A DNA stretch of 64,000 nt from Mucilaginibacter limnophilus (GTDB taxonomy: Bacteria > Bacteroidota > Bacteroidia > Sphingobacteriales > Sphingobacteriaceae): NCBI RefSeq assembly GCF_004005815.1, contig NZ_SACK01000001.1, forward strand, positions 248,001 through 312,000, in the 5' to 3' direction. This document shows positions 44,601-53,454 of the stretch, in pieces. Numbering within the stretch: position 1 is the first letter of the stretch; each line of letters opens with the position of its first letter. The notes beneath the pieces were generated by a model. That model had not been told where the DNA came from, did no database searches, and saw only the letters and a list, made by a program, of their open reading frames with translations. A program made the translations under genes and the position numbers.

Positions 44601-44869
44601 CCAACAACTATCAAAGCTCAAGTTATTGGATGAAATCAGGAGATTATTTCCGTATCAAGAATGCTGAGATCGGGTATGACTTGCCATACACATGGGTTAA
44701 AAAGTTAAGTGTTGCCGGTATAAGAGTGTTTGTAAATGGTGAAAACTTATTCACTCAAGGTGGCTATCAGGGCATGGATCCTGAGGTTTTTCCAAATAAT
44801 ACAGGCGGTCAAAACTATCCGTATTTCATACAAAGGGTTATAAATACCGGTGTTAGCGTTAAGCTTTAA
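41687..44869 (+). CDS. SusC-type TonB-dependent glycan transporter
   Basis: The 1060-aa protein has a signal (CYLKKCFTGIIVLMLALVNT), a CarboxypepD_reg-like domain (GVITGKVIDQYAHPVKGAKV), a plug (RLRGQTPITVIDGVQREISS, and LKDALSTILLGINSSKGILL) and a 22-strand barrel typical of SusC, ending TGVSVKL. ATG 41687 is the first in-frame start. ATG 41729 would put the signal peptide closer to the N-terminus and is equally possible. It would import oligosaccharides cut outside the cell. SusD-type genes lie both before and 24 bp after it. Confidence 0.93.
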   Translation: MQPNYLRQQFKSDSMLYCYLKKCFTGIIVLMLALVNTTYASFQDTTAVKASTPGVITGKVIDQYAHPVKGAKVMVKGTTVNAITDDEGQFSINAPVNSVLVVTYPNLTVNEVKVLNDKELTIRLLDNYIQQPDVVDVLYGTKRSSEVLGSVSTIYTNQLRTTPGSLYTYALPGQLAGLYTNQISNFANIGVPSALSVAEFGLQFVQSGSRNVSLTDNTEFQLRLRGQTPITVIDGVQREISSLDPESIESVSVLKDALSTILLGINSSKGILLVTTKKPLAGRPRINFTAQTGFMQSLGMPNPLPAYQSAFLYNEALQNEGLSPIYTAQDIDAFRNNSDPYGHPNQNWFDMLLNKNSRMTNYKLNVTGGSNVARYSVSLSYFNQGGIFKMVDSIPYSTNANLDRYMINSNINVNVTKNVTVELQVFGRVQRGNAPYNGINNLLANIYRTPNYIYPALNQNNTFGGTSQWTNNLLSQAQYSGYTNTVSNDILTNLDINYNLDNTIKGLSAKLKGNIAFQSTDAMDRTLVNQTYLFSAEDNKYSTVGNPSAQRNSFITASTARFSFWQASLNYNRQFGKHNVSGSLLYDNRSIVSNFDLSAVTQNRALKAGYNYEGKYFIEAAGNISGYNRYNPENQNGFFYAGGLGWQMAKENFIKDNFSWINSWKWRATFGRTGDNTVDRYSYYGFRQTYGSSLDSYMVGLNHAQVFVQVEDALSNPNMSWEKADKFDVGTDISLFNDHFQVTADYYRDNYFDLLMQRGRSIALIGTGYPAENIGKARYEGGELTLTYQGNNGNFNYFISANGSVQASKWIFIDELSTPTEGMRRTGRPVTTTFGYEAQGLYQTAEEAAAGARVRNENRPLQAGDIKYKDQNGDGFIDQFDAVPIGNNKPLIFYGTTLGFNYKGFSASVILQGVVNRDINVLSQVTYPFLGTNFGFGVPAQPYGQPYENILNRWTPETAASATSPRLALGGTNNYQSSSYWMKSGDYFRIKNAEIGYDLPYTWVKKLSVAGIRVFVNGENLFTQGGYQGMDPEVFPNNTGGQNYPYFIQRVINTGVSVKL

Positions 44870-44893
44870 TTTGATTAACATTAGAAAAGAATT

Positions 44894-46639
44894 ATGAAGA
44901 AGCAAAAACCAATAATATTAGTGCTGCTTGCTACAGGAATGTTTCTGTTTGCTTGTAAAAAGTATGAGCCGGTTCCGGTTGACAGGGTAACTATTGATTT
45001 TATATTTGACAAAAATGACTCTGCGGGTACCAAAGCTGAAGCCTTTTTGTTAGGTGTTTACCGTGTTATGAAATTTGGTCATGGCCGTATATCAGACAGC
45101 TACCTTGATGCTGCATCTGATGATGCTGTAACATCAACTGCAGAATCAAATGATTTAACCATACTTTCTACCGGTAGCTATTCGTCAAACAGTATGCCCG
45201 GCAGTGAAGATGTATGGGATGATTTTTATATTGGCATTCGCAGGGCCAACATCTTTATTAACAATATAGATGCGGTACCTACTAACCTGAAGGAAAGCAA
45301 TAATCTTTTAAGAAAATACAACTGGAAAAGCGAAGCACGCTTTCTTCGCGCATATTTTTATTTCGAATTGTTAAAACGTTACGGCGGTATTCCAATTTTA
45401 GGTGATAAGGTGTATCAACTTGACGATGATGTGGCGTTACCAAGAAACAATTTTGAAGATTGTGTAAACTATATTGTTAGCGAATGTGATGCTATTAAAG
45501 ATTCAATACTTGTGGAAAGGAAAGATCAGGATAGCCACAGGGCTACCAAAAGGGCAGTACTTGCTTTAAAATCAAAAGTGCTGCTGTATGCTGCCAGTCC
45601 TTTGTATAATGAAGGAGTTACTAATCCGTTACTTGGATATGTTGGCGGCGACGTAAAAGAACGCTGGGTACGTGCAAGGAATGCAGCTGCCGAAGCTTTA
45701 CTTGTAAACCGGACACTGCTTCCTGACTTCCGGAATGTGTTTCTTACCCCAAATAATGAAGAAGTTATTTTTGTGAGGGCCATTGAATCGTCAGACAATA
45801 GCGGTAACTCAGATAATATAGAAGAAGCACAAGCCCCAATAAATTTCCCGGCGCCTGTTTCCAGAGGTGCAACAAGTCCTACTCAAGAGTTTGTTGATGC
45901 CTTTACTATGAGAAATGGCTTGGCTATTTCTGATCCTCAATCAGGTTACAACGATAATAATCCTTATTTCAATCGTGATCCAAGGCTTGATTATACAGTT
46001 TTCTACAACGGCTCAACCTGGGTAGGAACAAATACTGCTACCAACAAGGTAGAAACATTTGAGGGCGGCAGAAGCAAGCCAAATGGCACCCAGATACAAA
46101 CCCGTACAAGCTACTACATGCGTAAATTTATGGGTAAATGGGAAGGTGCTGAAAAGTTTGATAATCACTGGAGTGACTGGGTAGTTTTCAGAAATGCTGA
46201 ATTGTATTTGAACTTTGCAGAAGCGTCAAATGAGATTGACGGGCCTAATGCACCTCTTTTAAAACAGGATTTACGCGAATTGCGTAAACGCGCGGGTATA
46301 GCTGAGAACACAGCAGGAGTAGCAGGCACTTATGGCATACGGGATAACATTAGCCAAACTGAGATGCGTGACTTGATAAGAAACGAACGCCGTACAGAAC
46401 TGGCATTTGAAGAACAACGATTTTTTGATATAAGAAGGTGGAAAATAGCTGAGACAGTAATGAACCAGCCAAGGCAAGGATTATCAATAATCAAATTAGG
46501 TGAAACCTCATACGAGTATAACAGGGTAAATGTGCTGCAAACCAAGTTTGAAGCTGCACAAAATAAGATGTATTTCTACCCAATACCATATGTAGAGGTT
46601 TTAAAGAACCCTAATATGAAACAAAACCCGGGTTGGTAA
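44894..46639 (+). CDS. SusD/RagB-family lipoprotein (second)
   Basis: The 581-aa product has a lipobox (MFLFACKKYEP) and the SusD fold with YNWKSEARFLRAYFYFELLK, and the C-terminal NERRTELAFEEQRFFDIRRW and FYPIPYVEVLKNPN. It starts 24 bp after the SusC at 41687 and lies 38 bp before the SusC at 46678, so it could serve either. It is clearly diverged from the SusD at 38261. Confidence 0.95.
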   Translation: MKKQKPIILVLLATGMFLFACKKYEPVPVDRVTIDFIFDKNDSAGTKAEAFLLGVYRVMKFGHGRISDSYLDAASDDAVTSTAESNDLTILSTGSYSSNSMPGSEDVWDDFYIGIRRANIFINNIDAVPTNLKESNNLLRKYNWKSEARFLRAYFYFELLKRYGGIPILGDKVYQLDDDVALPRNNFEDCVNYIVSECDAIKDSILVERKDQDSHRATKRAVLALKSKVLLYAASPLYNEGVTNPLLGYVGGDVKERWVRARNAAAEALLVNRTLLPDFRNVFLTPNNEEVIFVRAIESSDNSGNSDNIEEAQAPINFPAPVSRGATSPTQEFVDAFTMRNGLAISDPQSGYNDNNPYFNRDPRLDYTVFYNGSTWVGTNTATNKVETFEGGRSKPNGTQIQTRTSYYMRKFMGKWEGAEKFDNHWSDWVVFRNAELYLNFAEASNEIDGPNAPLLKQDLRELRKRAGIAENTAGVAGTYGIRDNISQTEMRDLIRNERRTELAFEEQRFFDIRRWKIAETVMNQPRQGLSIIKLGETSYEYNRVNVLQTKFEAAQNKMYFYPIPYVEVLKNPNMKQNPGW

Positions 46640-46677
46640 ACAAAAAAAATTAGCTTAATTAATTTAACTGAACAGTT

Positions 46678-49600
46678 ATGAGAAAAATAATACTCATTTT
46701 CCTCTTTATAGTATTAGCACTGCCATTTGCCTATGCGCAAAATAAAACAATCACCGGCAGTGTACGTGATGTGGGTGGTATATTACCGGGCGCCTCGGTT
46801 GTAGAAAAAGGCTTGCCAACAAATGGTACCGTTACTGATGGCAACGGTAGGTTTAAGATAACGCTTAGAGGTACATCAAACGCTATTATAGTAAGATATA
46901 TAGGCAATGTTGACCAGGAAGTAAATGTAGCTGGTAAAACCAGTGTAGACGTTATACTTGCGGCAAACAGCAAAGGTTTGGATGAAGTAGTAATTGTTGG
47001 CTACGGCAAAAGTACAAGGCCTACCAACACCGGTTCTGTGAGTTCAATTTCTGCAACTGAAATACGTACCGTACCAACTGCTAACGTACAAAACGCGCTA
47101 ACAGGTAGATTACCCGGTTTCTTTTCCCAGCAGGCATCTGGCCAGCCCGGACGTGACGCTTCTGACTTTTTCATCCGTGGTGTAAGTTCATTAAACACGG
47201 ATGGTAACAAGCCGCTTATCATTGTTGACGATATTGAATATACTTATGAGCAGCTTCAACAGATAAACGTTAACGAGATAGAAAATATCTCTATTTTAAA
47301 AGACGCTTCAACAACCGCGGTATATGGTGTTAAAGGTGCAAACGGTGTATTAGTTGTAACAACACGCCGAGGTAAAAGTGGTGCACCAAAATTTAACTTC
47401 CGTTTAGAAAGTGGTATCCAGGCTAATACACGTACACCAAAGTTTCTTAATGCTTATGAATCTGCTTTGCTGATTAATGAAGCACAGACAAACGATGGCT
47501 TGCAACCTATTTTTAATAATGATCAATTGGCATTATTGAACAATGACAATGATTTTGACGGATACCCGAATGTAGATTGGTATAACAGCCTGTTTAAGAA
47601 AAACACATATCAGGTTAACTCAAACCTTGATATATCAGGCGGTACCGAAACAGTTAAATACTTTATATCGGGCGGTGCGCTTGTTCAAAATGGTTTAACA
47701 AAAGATTTTGCTGATGCGCAGGATTTAGTAAATACATCTTATAATTTTAAACGTTATAATTTCCGCTCAAACCTTGATTTAAAGGCAAATAAAAACTTAA
47801 CATTCAGGTTTGACCTTACATCACGTTTTTCTGATTTGAACCAGCCCCGTAATTTAAATGTGTTGGGTGAGGTATATGATTTTACCAAAATCACGCCTTT
47901 TAGTGCGCCATTTTTAAACCCTGACGGTAGGTTTGCTTATGCACGCTCACAGTTTAACCCGGGCCAATTACCTACAATTAATGCTCGTTTAGCTACTGGT
48001 GGTTATGATCATCCTCGCCGTACCGACTTTAACGTATTAGTAAGCGGTACTCAAAAGCTTGATGATTTTACTGAAGGCTTATCGGTTACAGCAAGGCTTG
48101 CTTATTCAAGCAGGGAAGAGTTTACCAAAGGTACTGTAGGAAGTGCTCAATTTCCTTATTATTACTATAATCCTGATCCTTCTATTACTAATGAAGCACA
48201 ACGCTACGAATTAGGCCCTGGTGCAAAATATGTTTATGAGCCATACACTTATGTAGGTGGAACCAACATATTTACAACAAACACCAACATCCAGTTTTTT
48301 GCCAACTACGACCGTACTTTCAACAGTTCACATCACTTCACCGGTTTGGCTTTATTTAATCAAACCTCAGAAACATATTATACTTACCCGTTGCTTGCTG
48401 CAGATAGGGTAGGTGTACCACAAAAGTTCAGAGGTATATCCGGTAAGTTGGGTTATGATTACAAGCAAAAATTCTTAATTGATTTCAACGCTGCGTATAA
48501 CGGTACTGATCGTTTTGCGGCCGGCAAACGTTATGGTTTCTTCCCTGCGGTAGGTGTAGGTTACCGTCTTGATCAGGAAGAATTCTTCAAAAAGGCATTA
48601 CCAACGTTTAGCCTGTTCAAACTTAGAGGTTCATACGGTCTGGTGGGGTCTGATGCCGCTCCGAACAACAGATATGTTTATCTGCAATTTTATAACAGCG
48701 GTGCCGGCTACAATTTTGGTGAAACGCCAAGGTCAACAGTATCGTACTCAGAGGGTAATTTAAGTAACCCGGGTGTAATTTGGGAAAAATCGAGGAAAAT
48801 GGATATAGGTTTGGATGCAAACTTCCTTAATAACAAATTCTCGTTCACATTCGATTATTTCCGCGATATCAGATATGACCAGATCATAGTACCTAAATCA
48901 GTATCACAAATACTGGGTGTAGATTTGCCTGCCTCAAACTTGGGTAAAACCCTTAACACCGGTTTCGACGGTCAGTTAACCTATACTACATCATTTGGTA
49001 AACTGCAGTTCAGTTCGGGTTTGGTGTTTTCGTATGCTAAAAACACTATCCTGAACATGGATGAGCCGCCATACGTTGCAGCTAACCGTAGATTAACAGG
49101 TTACTCTATAGGCCAGCAAATTGGTTATGTGTCTGAAGGATATTACTCTCAGGCTGAAGTTGATGCGGCAAAATCTTATTTAACCAGCAACCCTGTAGGG
49201 GGAGGTATTCCTGTTGCTGTGCCGGTATATTCCATTGATCCAACAAGTACTGACTTTATAAAAGCAGGTGATTTGAAATATAAAGACCTTAATGGTGACG
49301 GATTGATAGACCTTCGTGACCAAACGCAAATAGGCCGCCCGAATTTGCCTAATACAAACTTAGGTTTAAACCTGGGCTTTAGCTACAATGGTTTCAGCTT
49401 AAGCATATTATTCCAAAGCTCGTTTAACTACAGCTTTGCTGTATTGGGTACTGGTATCGAGCCATTCCAAAGCCAGTTCCAACCAATACACCAGGAACGC
49501 TGGACACCAGAGAATGCTGAGAATGCTAATTTCCCAAGGTTAACACGTAATCCTACTAACCTTAACAGCCCGTCAGCATATTTTTCTGATTACTGGTTGT

Positions 49601-49830
49601 TAAATGCTTTCTACCTGCGTTTAAAAACAGTTGACTTTGGTTATCAACTGCCAACTAAAATGTTACCTTTTAAACTTAACAACGCACGTATATATTTAAG
49701 TGCTTATAACTTGTTTACCTGGACAAACTTCCAGAAATATCAGCAAGACCCTGAAGTTGCTACTAACACTGCAGGCGATGCTTATATTAACCAAAGAGTA
49801 ATTAACCTTGGTTTGCAAATAGGATTTTAA
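46678..49830 (+). CDS. SusC-type TonB-dependent glycan transporter (second)
   Basis: The 1050-aa protein has a signal (KIILIFLFIVLALPFAYAQ), a CarboxypepD_reg-like domain (ITGSVRDVGGILPGASVVEK), the SusC box DEVVIVGYGKSTRPTNTGSV, a plug with IVDDIEYTYEQLQQINVNEI and KDASTTAVYGVKGANGVLVV, and a barrel ending NLGLQIGF. It is the last of the SusD-...-SusC-SusD-SusC block and is followed by a strong terminator. The canonical partner order (C before D) is not kept here. Confidence 0.95.
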   Translation: MRKIILIFLFIVLALPFAYAQNKTITGSVRDVGGILPGASVVEKGLPTNGTVTDGNGRFKITLRGTSNAIIVRYIGNVDQEVNVAGKTSVDVILAANSKGLDEVVIVGYGKSTRPTNTGSVSSISATEIRTVPTANVQNALTGRLPGFFSQQASGQPGRDASDFFIRGVSSLNTDGNKPLIIVDDIEYTYEQLQQINVNEIENISILKDASTTAVYGVKGANGVLVVTTRRGKSGAPKFNFRLESGIQANTRTPKFLNAYESALLINEAQTNDGLQPIFNNDQLALLNNDNDFDGYPNVDWYNSLFKKNTYQVNSNLDISGGTETVKYFISGGALVQNGLTKDFADAQDLVNTSYNFKRYNFRSNLDLKANKNLTFRFDLTSRFSDLNQPRNLNVLGEVYDFTKITPFSAPFLNPDGRFAYARSQFNPGQLPTINARLATGGYDHPRRTDFNVLVSGTQKLDDFTEGLSVTARLAYSSREEFTKGTVGSAQFPYYYYNPDPSITNEAQRYELGPGAKYVYEPYTYVGGTNIFTTNTNIQFFANYDRTFNSSHHFTGLALFNQTSETYYTYPLLAADRVGVPQKFRGISGKLGYDYKQKFLIDFNAAYNGTDRFAAGKRYGFFPAVGVGYRLDQEEFFKKALPTFSLFKLRGSYGLVGSDAAPNNRYVYLQFYNSGAGYNFGETPRSTVSYSEGNLSNPGVIWEKSRKMDIGLDANFLNNKFSFTFDYFRDIRYDQIIVPKSVSQILGVDLPASNLGKTLNTGFDGQLTYTTSFGKLQFSSGLVFSYAKNTILNMDEPPYVAANRRLTGYSIGQQIGYVSEGYYSQAEVDAAKSYLTSNPVGGGIPVAVPVYSIDPTSTDFIKAGDLKYKDLNGDGLIDLRDQTQIGRPNLPNTNLGLNLGFSYNGFSLSILFQSSFNYSFAVLGTGIEPFQSQFQPIHQERWTPENAENANFPRLTRNPTNLNSPSAYFSDYWLLNAFYLRLKTVDFGYQLPTKMLPFKLNNARIYLSAYNLFTWTNFQKYQQDPEVATNTAGDAYINQRVINLGLQIGF

Positions 49831-49848
49831 AGGCAATATAGTTCCTAT

Positions 49849-49878
49849 AAAAAAGCACCGTGTAAGCGGTGCTTTTTT
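49849..49878. terminator. Bidirectional-type intrinsic terminator after SusC block
   Basis: The A run and stem GCACCG (49855-49860) pair with CGGTGC (49867-49872), followed by TTTTTT (49873-49878). The A and T runs are symmetrical, so it works on both strands. The start codon of the next gene is only 14 bp further, which leaves little room for its own promoter. Confidence 0.85.
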
Positions 49879-49891
49879 ATATTTATAATTC

Positions 49892-51067
49892 ATGTTTCCT
49901 ACAATTTCAGACTTAACAGAATACTTATTCAGGGTAAAGTTTCCTATACCTGTTTACACGTTCGGTTTTTTTGTTGCACTTGCCTTTATTTCAGCATACA
50001 AGGTGTTTGTATCTGAATTTAAACGAAAAGAAAGGGAAGGATTAATACATGCTTTTCAGCGCAATGAAATAACTGGTTTAGCGCCACGGCCTTTAGAAAT
50101 TGCAGTTAACGCCCTGCTGGGTTTTGTATTGAGCTATAAATTGGTTTATATTATAATTAACTATAAAGCTTTTTCTGTTGGCCATAGGGAAATTTTATTT
50201 TCTATACAAGGCAACTGGATAACAGGTATTGCCGGATCCATCATATGGGGATACTGGATATACAGGGACAGAAAAAAAGAACAGCTTTCTGTACCCCGCA
50301 CAATAAAAAAGGTTGTGCATCCTTATCAACTGATGCCGTTAATTGTGTTCTCTGTTGGCTTTTGGGGCTTTATTGGCGCAAAACTGTTTCATTTGCTCGA
50401 AAACTGGAATATGTTTATTGATGATCCGGTTAGAGAGTTATTTTCAGCAAATGGATTTACGTATTATGGTGGGTTAACATTTGGGGCATTATCTTATTTA
50501 TACATTGGTTTCAACAGAGGTATGAAATTAGTGCATCTTGCCGATATAGGCTCACCCGGAATGATGCTTGCGTACGGAATAGGGCGTATTGGTTGTCACT
50601 TATCAGGAGACGGCGACTGGGGAATAGTAAATCATCACCCGAAACCCGACTGGTTGCAATGGCTGCCCGATTGGGCCTGGTCATACAACTTTCCGCATAA
50701 CGTTATAGAATTTGGTGTACAAATCAAAAATTGCTTTGGGAACTATTGTTATCAGTTGCCGTTTGGCGTTTATCCAACTTCATTATATGAGGCAGTAATA
50801 TGCATCGGATTATTTGCTTTTTTATGGTTTATCAGGCGCAGTTTAACCATCCCCGGCCTAATGTTTAGTTTGTATTTAATTTTAAATGGGCTTGAACGAT
50901 TTTTGATTGAACAGCTAAGGGTAAATAACAAATATAAAATAGGAGCTATATCTATCACACAGGCAGAAATAATCGGTTTATTGATGATGCTAGGCGGTTT
51001 AACCGGATTAGTCATCATAGGCCGCAACCTTATAATGTACCGGCAAAAAGCATCAACTAATTTATAG
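49892..51067 (+). CDS. Lgt-like (prolipoprotein diacylglyceryl transferase family) membrane protein
   Basis: The 391-aa protein has about seven hydrophobic segments. It keeps the Lgt landmarks FPIPVYTFGFFVALAFISAY (N-terminal), GRIGCHLSGDGDWG (residues 231-244), YPTSLYEA and NGLERFLIEQLRVN. Lgt transfers diacylglycerol to the lipobox Cys of prelipoproteins. In the signature the Asn of GRxGN is replaced by Cys235, and the protein is about 100 residues longer than a normal Lgt. I suspect an Lgt paralogue with altered or special function. Its place beside a SusD/SusC lipoprotein-rich locus is suggestive only. Confidence 0.85.
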   Translation: MFPTISDLTEYLFRVKFPIPVYTFGFFVALAFISAYKVFVSEFKRKEREGLIHAFQRNEITGLAPRPLEIAVNALLGFVLSYKLVYIIINYKAFSVGHREILFSIQGNWITGIAGSIIWGYWIYRDRKKEQLSVPRTIKKVVHPYQLMPLIVFSVGFWGFIGAKLFHLLENWNMFIDDPVRELFSANGFTYYGGLTFGALSYLYIGFNRGMKLVHLADIGSPGMMLAYGIGRIGCHLSGDGDWGIVNHHPKPDWLQWLPDWAWSYNFPHNVIEFGVQIKNCFGNYCYQLPFGVYPTSLYEAVICIGLFAFLWFIRRSLTIPGLMFSLYLILNGLERFLIEQLRVNNKYKIGAISITQAEIIGLLMMLGGLTGLVIIGRNLIMYRQKASTNL

Positions 51068-51082
51068 GTTTAATAAATCGTG

Positions 51083-51112
51083 TTTGCTAAATCAATTTAT
51101 TTGTTAGTTTTG
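51083..51112 (+). promoter_or_regulatory. Promoter with shared 17-bp block before the GH92 pair
   Basis: A -33 TTTG (51083-51086) and a -7 TAGTTTTG (51105-51112, TAnnTTTG) are separated by 18 bp. Between them lies TGCTAAATCAATTTATT (51085-51101), the same 17 bp and the same 3-bp distance to the -7 box as at 28564. The start codon at 51156 is 43 bp downstream. This is the clearest promoter in the window. Confidence 0.65.
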
Positions 51113-51155
51113 CTGTTATAACAACGGTTACCATTTACCGAAAATCTGTTACTTA

Positions 51156-53432
51156 ATGTTGAGAAGAATACTTATTGCCGGCGCCATGTTAGTTGCAGGC
51201 AAACTTTACGCACAAGATGCCGATTTAGTGAAGTATGCCAATACCTTACAAGGCACCAATTCAAAGTATGAACTTTCTTATGGCAATACATACCCGCTGG
51301 TTTCGCTGCCGTTTGCCATGAACACGTGGACACCGCATACCGGCCCGAACGGTGAGGGTTGGAAGTACCAGTACTTTGTGGATGTGATACGCGGTTTCCA
51401 GCAATCACACCAATGCAGTTCATGGGTTAACGATTATGGTGTTTACAGCCTGATGCCTGTTACAGGTAAGCTTGTTGTGAAGGATAACGACAGGGCATCG
51501 AAATTCGACCATAAGAACGAGATAGCCAAACCGCACTATTACAAGGTTACTTTTGATAATAAGATAACTACCGAAATGTCGCCAACTGAGCGTGGTGCGC
51601 ATTTGAAATTTACTTTTCCAAAAGGTAGTGGCTCGTACATTGTGCTCGACGGTTATACCAAAATGAGCATGGTAAAGATTCTGCCGAAAGAACGTAAAAT
51701 AATCGGCTGGGTAAACAACGTGCGTTGGGCGCCTGATAATTTCAAAAACTATTTTGTAATCCAGTTTGATAAGCCGTTTAAAGCTTACGGTACCTGGGAA
51801 AACAAAAATGGCGAAATATGGGCCGGTAAGCTTGACGGCGAAGGCAGTGGCATAGGCACATACATTCAGTTTAAAGACGGCGAAACCGTACAGGTTAAAA
51901 CAGCTTCATCATACATTAGTAATGATCAGGCTGAAGTAACACTGGCACGTGAGTTAGGTAAATACAAGAAGTTTGAAGACACCAAAAACGCTGCCTTTAA
52001 TATATGGAATGAGTTTTTCCATAGGGTAGAGGTTGAAGGCGGTACTGAAGCCGATAAAGCAACTTTTTATTCATGCCTGTTTCGCGCAAACCTGTTTTCA
52101 CACAGCTTTTTTGAGTATGACAAAAGCGGCAAGCCATATTACTATAGCCCGTACGACGGTAAGCTGCACGACGGTTATATGTATACCGACAACGGTTTTT
52201 GGGATACTTTCCGTGCACAGTTTCCTTTAAATACCATTATGCACCCTAAAATGCAGGGCCAATACGTACATGCGTTGGTTGAGGCGCAAAAGCAATGCGG
52301 ATGGTTCCCGTCATGGTCGCAACCAGGCGAAACCGGTGGCATGCTTGGCAACCATGCGATATCTCTGATAACTGATGCCTGGGTTAAAGGTATTCGTACC
52401 GTCGACCCTAAAGAAACTTTGGCTGCTTATTACCACGAGGCTACCAACAAAGGTCCGTGGGGAGCAGCCAACGGCCGGCCGCATTGGAAAGAATATTATC
52501 AGGCAGGCTTTATTCCTTATCCGGAATCAGAGGGATCACTTGCACAAACGCTTGAATCGGCATATGATGATTTTTGCGGTTATCAACTGGCCAAACAAAC
52601 GGGCAATGATTTCTATGCCAATGTATTTTCACGTCAGATGTATAACTACAAAAACCTTTACGATCCGTCAACCCGCTTTATGCGCGGTAAGCAGATTAAC
52701 GGCGAATGGGTAAAAGATTTTGATCCGCTTGCCTGGGGTGGCCCATACACTGAAGGTAACGCATGGCATTGGCAGTGGTCGGTTTTTCATGATATACAAG
52801 GTTTGCAGAACCTGATGGGCGGCGAAAAGAATTTTGCCGATAAGATTGATTCAGTATTCAGAATGCCAAACACTATCGTCCCCGGCAAATATGGCGTGGA
52901 GATTCACGAAATGACAGAAATGAAGCTGGCCAATATGGGACAGTATGCACATGGCAACCAGCCTATACAGCACATGATCTATCTGTACAACTATGCACGC
53001 CAGCCCTGGAAGGCGCAGTACCACGTACGCCAGGTAATGGACAGGTTGTATAATGCCAGTGAAAGCGGCTTCCCCGGCGATGAAGATCAAGGGCAGATGT
53101 CATCATGGTATGTGCTGAGCGCGCTGGGTATTTACAGCGTTTGCCCGGGTACCGATCAGTATGTTATCGGCAGCCCGGTATTCAACAAAGTAACCATCAC
53201 ACTTGAAAACGGCAAAAAGTTCGTTATTGAAGCCAATAACAACAGCAAACAGAATGTGTATATTCAATCGGCTACGTTGAACGGTAAAACATATAATCAT
53301 AACTTTATCAAACACAGCGATATCACAAATGGAGGTGTGTTGAAATTTGAGATGGGTAACAAGCCAAATACATTAAGAGGCATAGCTGACGATGATAAGC
53401 CGTTCTCGTTATCGGCCCAAACTGTAAAATAA
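51156..53432 (+). CDS. GH92 mannosidase with Gln at the catalytic-acid position
   Basis: The 758-aa protein has a signal peptide (RRILIAGAMLVAGKLYAQ) and the GH92 layout (TLQGTNSKYELSYGNTYPLV start, GFWDTFRAQFPLN, and base motif GDEDQGQMSSWYVLSALGIY). The acid motif, normally GNEP, reads YAHGNQPIQHMIYLYNYA, with Gln602 (codon 52959-52961) in place of Glu. The GH92 enzymes at 31343 and 53455 keep the Glu. As I recall, a GH92 that removes mannose from mannose-1-phospho-6-mannose has Gln here, because the phosphate leaving group needs no acid. A phosphodiester substrate is therefore plausible. A dead enzyme is the alternative. Confidence 0.9.
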   Translation: MLRRILIAGAMLVAGKLYAQDADLVKYANTLQGTNSKYELSYGNTYPLVSLPFAMNTWTPHTGPNGEGWKYQYFVDVIRGFQQSHQCSSWVNDYGVYSLMPVTGKLVVKDNDRASKFDHKNEIAKPHYYKVTFDNKITTEMSPTERGAHLKFTFPKGSGSYIVLDGYTKMSMVKILPKERKIIGWVNNVRWAPDNFKNYFVIQFDKPFKAYGTWENKNGEIWAGKLDGEGSGIGTYIQFKDGETVQVKTASSYISNDQAEVTLARELGKYKKFEDTKNAAFNIWNEFFHRVEVEGGTEADKATFYSCLFRANLFSHSFFEYDKSGKPYYYSPYDGKLHDGYMYTDNGFWDTFRAQFPLNTIMHPKMQGQYVHALVEAQKQCGWFPSWSQPGETGGMLGNHAISLITDAWVKGIRTVDPKETLAAYYHEATNKGPWGAANGRPHWKEYYQAGFIPYPESEGSLAQTLESAYDDFCGYQLAKQTGNDFYANVFSRQMYNYKNLYDPSTRFMRGKQINGEWVKDFDPLAWGGPYTEGNAWHWQWSVFHDIQGLQNLMGGEKNFADKIDSVFRMPNTIVPGKYGVEIHEMTEMKLANMGQYAHGNQPIQHMIYLYNYARQPWKAQYHVRQVMDRLYNASESGFPGDEDQGQMSSWYVLSALGIYSVCPGTDQYVIGSPVFNKVTITLENGKKFVIEANNNSKQNVYIQSATLNGKTYNHNFIKHSDITNGGVLKFEMGNKPNTLRGIADDDKPFSLSAQTVK

Positions 53433-53454
53433 GAGTACAATCAACCAAGTATAA

